From NCBI GenBank assembly GCA_964553915.1, contig CAZKMM010000005.1, forward strand, positions 1-41,997: DNA of 41,997 bases. The letters are read 5' to 3'. Below, piece after piece: positions 33,853 to 41,913 of this stretch. The notes under the pieces were generated by a model. The model had not been told where the DNA came from and made no database searches. It worked only from the letters and a program-made list of their open reading frames with translations. Made by a program: the position numbers and the translations under genes. Position 1 is the first letter of the stretch. Every line of letters begins with the position of its first letter. This stretch comes from CAZKMM01 sp964553915 (GTDB lineage Bacteria; RBG-13-61-14; DRUE01).

Positions 33853-34274
33853 TGGGAAGAATTTTAGGAATTGACCCGGGAGAAAAAAGAGTGGGGCTGG
33901 CTTTAAGCGACCCGCAGGGGATTATCGCCTCTCCTCTTGGACAGATAGAATTTCAGAACCAAGAACAGCTAATAAGTCAAATAAAAGAGCTCTGCCAGAA
34001 GCATCAGGTGGAAGAGATTGTGCTCGGATACCCGCTCCGAACCACCGGCAGGAAGGGTCAGGAAGCAGAAAAAGTGGAAGAGCTGGCAGAGGTAATCAGG
34101 CAGAAAACCGGCTTAAAGGTTCATCTCTGGGATGAGAGGCTCACCACCCAGCAGGCAGAAAAGGAATTACTTCAGGCAGATTTGAGCAGAAAAAAAAGAA
34201 AAAAGCTCCGGGACCAGCTTTCTGCCTGTTTTATGCTGGATTCCTTTCTTTTAGCCCAAAAACAAAAGAGATGA
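33852..34274 (+). CDS. ruvX: RuvX/YqgF, Holliday-junction resolvase-like pre-16S rRNA nuclease
   Basis: A 140-residue RNase H-fold protein with ILGIDPGEKRVGLALSD at the start, a central VEEIVLGYPLR and the late motif WDERLTTQQAE. The acidic residues Asp7, Glu and Asp near residue 97 are the expected metal ligands. In E. coli YqgF trims the 5' end of 16S rRNA; resolvase activity is also reported in some bacteria. It overlaps both neighbours by a few bases within the operon. Confidence 0.94.
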   Translation: MGRILGIDPGEKRVGLALSDPQGIIASPLGQIEFQNQEQLISQIKELCQKHQVEEIVLGYPLRTTGRKGQEAEKVEELAEVIRQKTGLKVHLWDERLTTQQAEKELLQADLSRKKRKKLRDQLSACFMLDSFLLAQKQKR

Positions 34275-35269
34275 GAAAAAACCTGGTTTTAGAGATATTT
34301 TTGATTCTTATTCTTAGTCTGCTTTTGTTTTTAGGGATTCAGCTTTATTCTGCCTTTCGCTCCCCATCAGAAAAGACCGTAATTATTAAGGTCAAACCAG
34401 GAGAAAAATTGATTGAAGTGGCAAGGGAGCTGGAGAAAAAGGGAGTGATTTCTGACCATCGGCTTTTAGTGGGGCTTGCCAAACTTAAAGGGGTGGAGAA
34501 AAAAATTCAAGTGGGAGAATATGAATTTTCTCCGGAAATCAGTATTAATCAGATTCTTGATGCTCTGGTCAAAGGGAAGCAGAGATATTACAAACTGGTG
34601 GTGCCAGAAGGCTCTAATCTCTGGGACATTGCCAGAATTTTAGAAAAAACCGGAATCTGGAATGGAGATAAATTTCTTAAACTGGCTTTTGACCCTAAAT
34701 TTATCCGCTCACTCGGGCTAAAAACCAAAAGCCTGGAAGGATACTTATATCCAGATACTTATTTCTTTAAGCGATATGAAACCGAAGAGGATATTATTCG
34801 GGCAATGCACAAACATTTTCAGGAAATCTGGAAGCCTCAATATACCCGGCGGGCTAAAAAGCTGGGCTTTTCCCAGCACCAAATCATCACCATTGCTTCC
34901 ATCATTGAAAAAGAAACCAGTCAAAAATCAGAAAAGCCTCTGGTGAGTGCGGTTATTCACAATCGGCTGAAAAAGGGAATGAGGCTGGAGCTTGACCCGA
35001 CTGTAATTTATGGCTTACTGCCCAATTTTGATGGCAATTTAAGAAAAAAAGACCTTAAGCATTGGACGGCTTATAATACCTATCTTAATTCCGGGCTTCC
35101 GCCCGGTCCGATTTGTAATCCGGGAAAGGATGCGATTGAATCCGCTCTATATCCGGCAAAAGTGGATTATCTATATTTTGTCTCTAAAGGGGATGGCACC
35201 CATTATTTTTCTTCCACTTATGCGGAGCACAGAAAAGCGGTGGAAAAATATCAGTTAGGACGGAAATAA
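34271..35269 (+). CDS. mltG: Endolytic murein transglycosylase MltG
   Basis: Cuts nascent peptidoglycan glycan strands at the inner membrane, leaving 1,6-anhydro-MurNAc ends. The 332-residue protein has one N-terminal membrane helix (about 8-28), a LysM-like region (about 35-105), and the YceG domain with LEGYLYPDTYFF (155-166). The catalytic Glu213 sits in IASIIEKETSQ, followed by NRLKKGMRLELDPTVIYG and GLPPGPICNPG. Full family length. Overlaps ruvX by ATGA; queE follows after 2 bases. Confidence 0.96.
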   Translation: MRKNLVLEIFLILILSLLLFLGIQLYSAFRSPSEKTVIIKVKPGEKLIEVARELEKKGVISDHRLLVGLAKLKGVEKKIQVGEYEFSPEISINQILDALVKGKQRYYKLVVPEGSNLWDIARILEKTGIWNGDKFLKLAFDPKFIRSLGLKTKSLEGYLYPDTYFFKRYETEEDIIRAMHKHFQEIWKPQYTRRAKKLGFSQHQIITIASIIEKETSQKSEKPLVSAVIHNRLKKGMRLELDPTVIYGLLPNFDGNLRKKDLKHWTAYNTYLNSGLPPGPICNPGKDAIESALYPAKVDYLYFVSKGDGTHYFSSTYAEHRKAVEKYQLGRK

Positions 35270-35271
35270 AA

Positions 35272-35913
35272 TTGTCGCTTTTAGTTAAAGAAATTTATCC
35301 TGCCATTATTGGTGAGGGGATTTATTCCGGGTTCAGTGGATTAATCATTCGGCTTACTGGATGCAACCTTAATTGCGCCTATTGTGATACCCGCTATGCC
35401 CGAAGCGGGGGAAGATGGTGGCAGGTGGGGAATCTGGTCAAATTGGTTGAAGAAAAGGACTTTGAGAAAATATTAATCACCGGGGGTGAACCTTTACTCC
35501 AGCCAGAGGTGATTGAGTTTATCCAAACTCTTTTGAAAAGAAAAAAACAGGTTCTGCTTGAAACCAATGGCTCGCTTTCTTTAAAAAAAGTGCCTCAAAA
35601 AACCCATATCATTATGGATTTAAAAACCCCGGGGAGCGGAGAGGAAGCTTCCAATTGCTATGAAAATTTAAATTTTTTAAAGCCAAGCGATGAAGTAAAA
35701 ATTGTCTTAACTGATTATAAAGATTACCTCTGGGCAAAAAAGATAATTCAGGAGAAAAAACTGGAAAAACGATTCCTGGTAAGTCTATCTCCTGCCTGGG
35801 GAATGCTGGCTCCGGAAAAACTTGCCCGCTGGCTCTTAAAAGACCGCCTGAGAGTCCGGCTTAATCTTCAAATTCATAAGTTCATTTTTCCGGGCAGGGA
35901 GCGGAGAATATGA
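35272..35913 (+). CDS. queE: 7-carboxy-7-deazaguanine synthase QueE (radical SAM)
   Basis: A 213-residue radical-SAM enzyme that makes the 7-deazaguanine core of queuosine. The N-terminus EIYPAIIGEGIYSG and the cluster motif CNLNCAYC (Cys31, Cys35, Cys38, CX3CX2C) followed by DTRYA are those of QueE. ITGGEPLLQPEV gives the SAM-binding GGEP. No other que gene is in the window. The start is TTG at 35272 with weak GGACGG upstream. A short QueE-like enzyme of another pathway is possible but less likely. Confidence 0.9.
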   Translation: MSLLVKEIYPAIIGEGIYSGFSGLIIRLTGCNLNCAYCDTRYARSGGRWWQVGNLVKLVEEKDFEKILITGGEPLLQPEVIEFIQTLLKRKKQVLLETNGSLSLKKVPQKTHIIMDLKTPGSGEEASNCYENLNFLKPSDEVKIVLTDYKDYLWAKKIIQEKKLEKRFLVSLSPAWGMLAPEKLARWLLKDRLRVRLNLQIHKFIFPGRERRI

Positions 35914-35914
35914 A

Positions 35915-37480
35915 ATGAGTGAAGAAGTTGAGGTAACCCGAAGCGGAGGGACTATTTCCGCTCTCACCCTTACCAGCCGGGTGCTGGGAATGATTCGTGA
36001 TATTGTTATTGCCCGGGCTTTTGGTGCCGGGATAGTGGCAGATGCCTTTTTTGTTGCTTTCAGTATTCCCAATATGCTCCGGAGAATGCTGGGGGAAGGC
36101 TCGCTCACTATCAGCTTTGTTCCGGTTTTTACTGAAGAGCTGGAAACCAAACCCCGGGATGAGGCAATGAAGCTGGCTTATTCTACCTTCTGGCTGGCTT
36201 TGATTATTCTTCTGGTGATAACCGCTCTGGGAATGATTCTTGCTCCCTGGATTACCCGACTCCTGGCTCCGGGATTTATCTCTATTCCTGAAAAAATTGC
36301 CCTGGCAGAAAAAATGACCCGCCAGCTTTTCCCTTATACTCTGCTTATCTGTCTGGTGGCTCTGGCAATGGGAGTGCTTAATTCCTTTAAGCATTTTGTA
36401 ATGCCTTCTGCCAGCCCGATCTTCTTAAATATCTCTCTGATTGCCTCGGTGTTGATTATCAATCATCGTTTTCAATTCTGGCATCCAGGATTTGCTCTGG
36501 TCATAGGGGTTTTAGCCGGGGGCGTGGTTCAATTTCTGGCTCAGGTGCCGGTTTTAATTCGCTATGGTTTTACTTTTAAGCCAATTCTGGAACTAAATCA
36601 TCCCGGCTTGAGAAAAATCTGGAGGCTAATGCTTCCCAGTATTTTTGGAGCAAGTATCTACCAGATCAATTTGTTAATTGCTACTATTTTTGTCTCACCG
36701 TTTGAGGGAGGCAGGAGCTACATATATTATGCGGACCGGCTGGTTCAACTCCCGCTGGCAATTTTTGCTATTGCTCTGGCGACCGCAATTTTACCAAGCC
36801 TGAGCCAGTTCGCTTCCCAGAAGCAGTGGCAGGAATTTGAAAGACTGGTTAACTTCGGACTCCGGCTGGTGGGATTTCTGATTATTCCTTCTATGCTCGG
36901 ATTGATTTTACTTCGGATTCCCATCATCAGCCTGATTTATCAGCACGGCACCTTCTCTGCTCAGGATACTCAAAGCACCGCCTTTGCTCTGCTCTTTTAC
37001 GGGCTGGCTCTCTGGGCAGGTGCCGGGGTGAGAATAATGGCTTCTGGTTACTACTCCCTTCAGGACGCAAAAACCCCGGTCTGGTGTGGCTTCATCGCAA
37101 TGCTGGTTAATCTACTTGGTTGTATCTTTTTGACCCGGATTTCATATCTGGGTTTTGCCGGAGTAGCTCTTGCCACAGCTCTGGCAACCATTATTAATTT
37201 CCTTCTCCTTGTTTTACTTTTTTCTAAAAAACCAATCTCTTTTCATTTTCAAATGATTCTTAAAACCGCAGGGAAATCTCTAATTGCCTGCCTGCCTTTA
37301 ATTTTAATCTCGCTTTATCTTTCCCGATTTTCTCTCTGGCTTGACCCAGGAAGGATTCTGGAAAAACTGCTCTGGCTCCTGGGAGGGGTAATAATCAGTG
37401 CCGGGGTTTATTTCCTTCTTGCCCGGGTTTTGAAAATGGAAGAACTGGAAACCCTGAAGCAAATTCTGAGGAGAAAATAA
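35915..37480 (+). CDS. murJ: Lipid II flippase MurJ (MviN)
   Basis: A 521-residue membrane protein with about 14 helices of the MOP superfamily. It starts with ALTLTSRVLGMIRDIVIARAFG and ADAFFVAFSIPNMLRRMLGEG, the N-terminal signature of MurJ with its functionally important Arg residues. It translocates the peptidoglycan precursor lipid II across the inner membrane. One base separates it from queE, and its stop overlaps the ogt start (TAATG). Its length matches the family. Confidence 0.95.
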   Translation: MSEEVEVTRSGGTISALTLTSRVLGMIRDIVIARAFGAGIVADAFFVAFSIPNMLRRMLGEGSLTISFVPVFTEELETKPRDEAMKLAYSTFWLALIILLVITALGMILAPWITRLLAPGFISIPEKIALAEKMTRQLFPYTLLICLVALAMGVLNSFKHFVMPSASPIFLNISLIASVLIINHRFQFWHPGFALVIGVLAGGVVQFLAQVPVLIRYGFTFKPILELNHPGLRKIWRLMLPSIFGASIYQINLLIATIFVSPFEGGRSYIYYADRLVQLPLAIFAIALATAILPSLSQFASQKQWQEFERLVNFGLRLVGFLIIPSMLGLILLRIPIISLIYQHGTFSAQDTQSTAFALLFYGLALWAGAGVRIMASGYYSLQDAKTPVWCGFIAMLVNLLGCIFLTRISYLGFAGVALATALATIINFLLLVLLFSKKPISFHFQMILKTAGKSLIACLPLILISLYLSRFSLWLDPGRILEKLLWLLGGVIISAGVYFLLARVLKMEELETLKQILRRK

Positions 37481-37989
37481 TGGAATACTGGTTTTTCTCC
37501 AGCCCACTGGGAGAGCTGGCTCTGGTAAGCGGAGAAAAAGGAATTAAGCGCCTGCTCCTGCCTGGATGGAATCGCGAGAAAATGATTGATTATCTTACCG
37601 ACCTCTATCCGGAAATAAAGCCGGGAAAATCACCAGCTCCCGCAATAGTCAAACAGGCAAAGAAATATCTGGAAAGATATTTTCAAGCCCAGCCCCTGCC
37701 AGAACTTCCTCCTCTGGATTTTTCAGAATTGAGCCGGTTCAAAAAGAAAGTCTATGAACAAACAATGAAAATCCCCTGGGGAGAGACCCGAACCTATAGC
37801 TGGCTGGCAGAGAAGATAAAAAATCCTAGAGCAACCCGGGCAGTTGCCCAGGCACTTGCCAGAAATCCGCTTCCCATCTTTATTCCCTGCCACCGGGTAG
37901 TGGGCAAAGACCGCTCCCTTCGGGGATTCAGCGCTCCGGGCGGGATTAAATTAAAAATTTACTTACTCCGGCTGGAAAAGGCTCTTTGA
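37480..37989 (+). CDS. ogt: Methylated-DNA--[protein]-cysteine S-methyltransferase
   Basis: A 169-residue suicide repair protein that takes alkyl groups from O6-alkylguanine. It has the helix-turn-helix with the Arg finger (IPWGETRTYSWLAEKI, near 98-113), the RAVAQALARNP recognition helix, and the acceptor site IPCHRVVG with Cys137. The N-terminal domain is complete. It closes the M20-to-ogt operon, 5 bases short of the convergent regulator gene. No intrinsic terminator is obvious at the junction. Confidence 0.94.
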   Translation: MEYWFFSSPLGELALVSGEKGIKRLLLPGWNREKMIDYLTDLYPEIKPGKSPAPAIVKQAKKYLERYFQAQPLPELPPLDFSELSRFKKKVYEQTMKIPWGETRTYSWLAEKIKNPRATRAVAQALARNPLPIFIPCHRVVGKDRSLRGFSAPGGIKLKIYLLRLEKAL

Positions 37990-37994
37990 GCAAA

Positions 37995-38783
37995 TCAAAA
38001 ACTTTCTTTTAAGAGCTGGTTAACCACTTTTTCAATCCTCTGCTCCAGCTGAACCGCCCGCTCAATGTTTCCTTTATTTATATACATTGCCGGACGGGTA
38101 TGTTGAAGCACCCGTTTGAAGGTCTGGTCGCATCGTTTGGAAGTAAAATACAAAATAGGCACAGGACCTAAATTCAATGCTTTTTCCCAAGCACGAATTG
38201 CTACTGCGGAACTTATCCCATTCAGCACCGGCATAATCACATCCAAGATAATCAACCCAATAGGAATCTGCTCGGTGCGGGATTTAAGATACTCAATGAT
38301 AAATTCAAAGCCATTTTTACAGGAAATAACCCTTTTGCTCAGTTTCTTGGTGATGATCATCTCTTTTAATATTCTGGTCACCAGCTCCGAATCCTCAGCT
38401 AAAATAATGGTTTCTAATTTGGGAAGTTCCGGCTCCGGAGTAGGAGCAGGAGTAAAAACTTCATCTTCAGCCTGGGTGGTAATTTGCCGGGCAGAGAGAG
38501 AGGCATCTGGAACCTCAGGAATCGCCCCACCAGCCAGGGAACTTTCTTCAGAATGGAAATCTTCCATTTGCTGGGCAGATTCTGGAGCCGGAGCAGATAC
38601 AGACATAAATATCTCTGCGGAAGCAGGATTTTCGGCAATTTTTTCCAGCGATTTTTTGGTTCCCAGATATGCCCCGCAATAGGCACAGCGGTAAAGCTCC
38701 TCCCCTTCAATTCCCAGGTCAACCTTTTCTAGAGGCACCTGTTCCCCGCAGGCAAGACAATATGCTTTTTCAGGCTTTTTCAT
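37995..38783 (-). CDS. Zinc-ribbon protein with C-terminal receiver domain
   Basis: A 262-residue protein with three parts. Residues 6-42 form a zinc ribbon: Cys9, Cys12, Cys33 and Cys36. Residues 45-122 are an acidic Pro/Ala/Ser/Glu-rich linker. Residues 124-258 are a receiver domain with Glu130-Asp131, phospho-acceptor Asp181 (ILDVIMPVLNG), Thr214 and Lys237. There is no output domain after the receiver, so output, if any, lies in the zinc ribbon or in partner binding. Its start overlaps the rnc end by 14 bases. No kinase is nearby. Confidence 0.82.
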   Translation of the reverse strand: MKKPEKAYCLACGEQVPLEKVDLGIEGEELYRCAYCGAYLGTKKSLEKIAENPASAEIFMSVSAPAPESAQQMEDFHSEESSLAGGAIPEVPDASLSARQITTQAEDEVFTPAPTPEPELPKLETIILAEDSELVTRILKEMIITKKLSKRVISCKNGFEFIIEYLKSRTEQIPIGLIILDVIMPVLNGISSAVAIRAWEKALNLGPVPILYFTSKRCDQTFKRVLQHTRPAMYINKGNIERAVQLEQRIEKVVNQLLKESF

Positions 38784-39516
38784 TTTTTTTCATTTTATCA
38801 AGATTAGTGAGAATCTCCAAAGCTTTTTTAGCCGCATTTTGTTCCGCCTGTTTTTTACTCTTGCCTCTCCCCTGAGCAACAGGTTCCCGGTCAATCAGAA
38901 CCTGAACATAAAAAGTTTTATTATGGTCTGGTCCTGTTGCAGAAATCAGGCGATATCTGGGAGCTTTTTTCTTCTCTGCCTGCACCAGCTCCTGGAGCCT
39001 GGTTTTATAATCCTGCTCAATAATGCTCAGGTCTATCTTTTTCAGAATGGGCTGGAAATGACTTTTTATCATTTCAAAAACCGCGTGATACCCGCCATCT
39101 AAATAAACCCCGGCACAAAGAGCTTCATAAACATCAGCTAAAATAGAAAATTTTTTTCTCCCTCCAGTTGCTTCTTCTCCTTTTCCCAGAAAAAGATACC
39201 GGTCAAGTCCCAGGCTTTTTGCCAGCTTTGCCAGCTGATTAACATTGACCAGCCGAGCCCGAATCCGGCTTAAATCCCCCTCCGGAGCCTGGGGAAATTT
39301 CTCCATCAAAAGATGACTTACCACTAAATCAACCACCGCATCTCCTAAAAATTCCAACCGCTCATAATGCTGGTTCATAATCTCCTGATTTGAGACTTTT
39401 TTCCGCTGACCTTGCTCATAAGCCCAGGAACGATGGGTGAGAGCTCTTTTTAAAAGCTCTGGATTTTGAAAATGATACCCTACCCTCTCCTCCAGCTCCT
39501 TTAAATCTATCTCCAA
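38770..39516 (-). CDS. rnc: Ribonuclease III
   Basis: Cleaves double-stranded RNA in rRNA maturation and mRNA control. The 248-residue protein has the signature ERLEFLGDAVVDLVV (residues 52-66), a second acidic motif ILADVYEALCAGVYLD, and a C-terminal double-stranded RNA-binding domain with GRGKSKKQAEQNAAKKALE (near 218-236). The start is TTG at 39516, with AGGAGG 8 bases upstream, inside the last codons of mtaB. It lies in an operon with two tRNA-modification genes. Confidence 0.95.
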   Translation of the reverse strand: MEIDLKELEERVGYHFQNPELLKRALTHRSWAYEQGQRKKVSNQEIMNQHYERLEFLGDAVVDLVVSHLLMEKFPQAPEGDLSRIRARLVNVNQLAKLAKSLGLDRYLFLGKGEEATGGRKKFSILADVYEALCAGVYLDGGYHAVFEMIKSHFQPILKKIDLSIIEQDYKTRLQELVQAEKKKAPRYRLISATGPDHNKTFYVQVLIDREPVAQGRGKSKKQAEQNAAKKALEILTNLDKMKKNEKA

Positions 39517-39519
39517 CCC

Positions 39520-40788
39520 CTAAACCTCCTGAGCAATGATTTCTTCATCTTTAATTTCCAAAACCTTTACAGAAATTTTATCCCGAAGCGGAGTAGAACT
39601 TTTTACTTTAAGATAAAGATAGTTCTCACTATGTCCGAAAGCCCAGCCTTCAACCCGGTCTTCAATAATCATTTCTAAAATTCTCCCTCTTTGCTGATTA
39701 AGATATGCCCGCCTCTTTAACTCTGCCAGCTCAAATAAAACCCTTTCTCGCTCCCGGATAATTCTCTCTGGCACCCGAGGGCGAAGCTTTTGAGCCGGGG
39801 TAAGCGGACGAGGAGAAAACCTAAAAATATGCAGGTAGGCAAAGGGAATCTCCTCCAATAATTCTAAGGTATTGCGAAAATGTTCCTCTTCCTCTCCGGG
39901 GAAACCAGCAATCACATCCAGCCCCAGGCATAAATTAGGGATAATATCAAAGAGCTTCTGAGAAAGAGCAAGAAAATCCCTTGCCTGATAGGGTCTTTTC
40001 ATTCGGGAAAGAATTTCATCATCTCCGCTTTGAAGGGCAAGATGAAGATGAGGGCAGATAAAATCAGCCTCTTTTAGAATCTCAAGCAAGGACTCCGATA
40101 TAGTCATCGGTTCTAAAGAGCTGAGCCGAATACGAAAATCAAAACCAGCCTCTCTGATTTCTATTAAAAGTCGGGCAAGATCTGAGCCCGGGTCTTTTCC
40201 CCATTCTCCAAGATTTATTCCACATAAAACCACCTCTTTAAATCCCTGCTCCTGCAAAGCCTCTAGCTGGGTAAAAATTTTTTCTTTTTCCAGACTCCGG
40301 CTCTTTCCCCGGGCATAAGGAACAATGCAATAGCTACATCGGTAATTACAACCTTCTTGAATTTTCAATAATGCCCGAGCCCGCACCTGTCTGCCCGCCT
40401 GAGGGTGAAAAAAAATTTCCCCGGGTGGGACTATTTCCCTGCCCAGAAGATATTTAACCAGCTCTGCCCGGTCTTTTATCCCGAAAATCCGCTCCGGCTT
40501 TTCTTCCCTTAACCCCCCGGGATTTGCCTCTCCTAAACAGCCGGTAATAATCACCTGCGAGCGGGGATTTAATCTTTTTACTCTCCGAAGCCACTGCCGA
40601 GCCTCAAAATCTGCTTTATGGGTAACCGTGCAGGTGTTTAATATGTAAATATCTGCCGGAGTCTCAGAATCCGGAGCCACCAGAACAAAATCATCTTTGA
40701 GGTATCCAAGCAGGCAGGCACTATCATATTGATTTGCCTTACAGCCAAAGGTGATTAAGCAAAGCCGGAGTTTTTCTTTATCTGGCAC
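39520..40788 (-). CDS. mtaB: tRNA t6A37 methylthiotransferase MtaB
   Basis: A radical-SAM enzyme converting t6A to ms2t6A at position 37 of ANN-decoding tRNAs. The 422-residue protein has the N-terminal methylthiotransferase domain with Cys16 (TFGCKANQYDS), Cys53 (NTCTV) and Cys84 (ITGCLGE). The radical-SAM cluster is CNYRCSYC (Cys147, Cys151, Cys154), followed by IVPYARGKSR. The C-terminal TRAM domain covers about 360-420. FGCKxNQ and RARALLKIQEG favour MtaB over MiaB and RimO. The start is GTG at 40788, 2 bases after the mnmA stop. Confidence 0.93.
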   Translation of the reverse strand: MPDKEKLRLCLITFGCKANQYDSACLLGYLKDDFVLVAPDSETPADIYILNTCTVTHKADFEARQWLRRVKRLNPRSQVIITGCLGEANPGGLREEKPERIFGIKDRAELVKYLLGREIVPPGEIFFHPQAGRQVRARALLKIQEGCNYRCSYCIVPYARGKSRSLEKEKIFTQLEALQEQGFKEVVLCGINLGEWGKDPGSDLARLLIEIREAGFDFRIRLSSLEPMTISESLLEILKEADFICPHLHLALQSGDDEILSRMKRPYQARDFLALSQKLFDIIPNLCLGLDVIAGFPGEEEEHFRNTLELLEEIPFAYLHIFRFSPRPLTPAQKLRPRVPERIIRERERVLFELAELKRRAYLNQQRGRILEMIIEDRVEGWAFGHSENYLYLKVKSSTPLRDKISVKVLEIKDEEIIAQEV

Positions 40789-40790
40789 CT

Positions 40791-41849
40791 CTACTCTTTA
40801 ACCTCCTTAATCCACCCCCCTCCCAGCACCCGTTCTCCAAGATAAAATACAGACGCTTGACCCGGAGTAAGGGCTCTTTGAGGCTGAGAAAATTTTACCA
40901 GAACTTCCCTCTTCCCTGCTCTTTCCACCAGACAGTCTGCCTTTTCACTTCGGTAGCGAAATTTTGCTTGACAGGAGAGTGGGAAGCTAGCCTTTGCCAG
41001 CCAGTTTAAATCTTCCACCAGCATAACTTGATGATATAGTTCTGATTCTCTTCCCACCACTATCTGATTTTCTTCTGGCAAAATTTTAGCCACATACCAG
41101 CCCGACTCATTTATGCCCAAGCCCCGATGCTGTCCAATGGTATAATAATATATGCCTTTATGTTTCCCCAAAACCCTGCCCTGAGAATTAATGATTTCTC
41201 CTTCTTTTGAGGGCTTTTGGGCTAACAGTTCTATTACCTGAGCATAGTTTCTAGAATAAACAAAACATAAATCCTGGCTCTCTTCTTTTTTTCCAGATGT
41301 CAGCCCCAGCTCCTGGGCATATTTTTTGATCCGGGCTTTGCTTTTTTCTCCCAGAGGAAAAATGATTTTCCCCAGCCAGGCAGGCTTGAGCTTAAAAAGA
41401 AAATATGACTGGTCTTTATTTCTATCTACCGCCTCCAAAAGTTGATATTCTCTAAAATTAGAATCATAAACTACCCGAGCATAATGACCGGTGGCTACCC
41501 AGCCTGCTCCCAGCTCCCTCTTTAATTGAAACAATGCCCAGAATTTCACCTCTGGATTACACACCGCACAGGGATTGGGAGTTCTGCCCCTCAAATACCA
41601 CCTGACAAAAGGCTTAACCACTTTTTTAAAAAACCTCTCCTTCAAATCCAGAGAGATAAATTTAATCCCGAGCTGGGAAGCAGACCTCTGAGCATTGAGC
41701 AGAGCCTTTTTTTCTATTTCCGGCAAAGGAGGGACTGTGCCCAGTTGAAAATAAACTCCTATTACCTCATATCCCTGTTCTTTTAAAAGATGACAAGCAA
41801 CCGAGCTATCCACCCCCCCGCTAAAAGCGACTAATACTTTCTCCGCCAT
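40791..41849 (-). CDS. mnmA: tRNA-specific 2-thiouridylase MnmA
   Basis: Thiolates U34 of Lys, Glu and Gln tRNAs. The 352-residue protein has the PP-loop AFSGGVDSS (8-16), GRTPNPCAVCNPEVKF with catalytic Cys94, and ESQDLCFV with the second catalytic Cys195. IGQHRGLG and the C-terminal beta-barrel with LTPGQASVFY are also present. It is the first gene of the minus-strand operon and has its own perfect TATAAT box 7 bases before the ATG. It works with a cysteine desulfurase not found in the window. Confidence 0.96.
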   Translation of the reverse strand: MAEKVLVAFSGGVDSSVACHLLKEQGYEVIGVYFQLGTVPPLPEIEKKALLNAQRSASQLGIKFISLDLKERFFKKVVKPFVRWYLRGRTPNPCAVCNPEVKFWALFQLKRELGAGWVATGHYARVVYDSNFREYQLLEAVDRNKDQSYFLFKLKPAWLGKIIFPLGEKSKARIKKYAQELGLTSGKKEESQDLCFVYSRNYAQVIELLAQKPSKEGEIINSQGRVLGKHKGIYYYTIGQHRGLGINESGWYVAKILPEENQIVVGRESELYHQVMLVEDLNWLAKASFPLSCQAKFRYRSEKADCLVERAGKREVLVKFSQPQRALTPGQASVFYLGERVLGGGWIKEVKE

Positions 41850-41856
41850 TGCTTTA

Positions 41857-41862
41857 ATTATA
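41857..41862 (-). promoter_or_regulatory. TATAAT box 7 bases before the mnmA start
   Basis: On the minus strand a perfect TATAAT is followed by TAAAGCA and the ATG. A -35 match at 17-18 bases is weak (TGGCTA). If used, the mRNA would be leaderless, in line with the other promoters in this window. Confidence 0.5.
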
Positions 41863-41913
41863 CCGGTATCTTAGGATTTTTAGCCAGAAGGGAAACAAAG
41901 CAAAATAAAAACT

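Noticed and set aside
37981..38016. GCTCTT...AAGAGC inverted repeat at the ogt/regulator junction as a terminator
   Set aside because: Only 6 bp with an 18-24 base loop, mostly inside coding sequence of the two genes, and no proper T tract.
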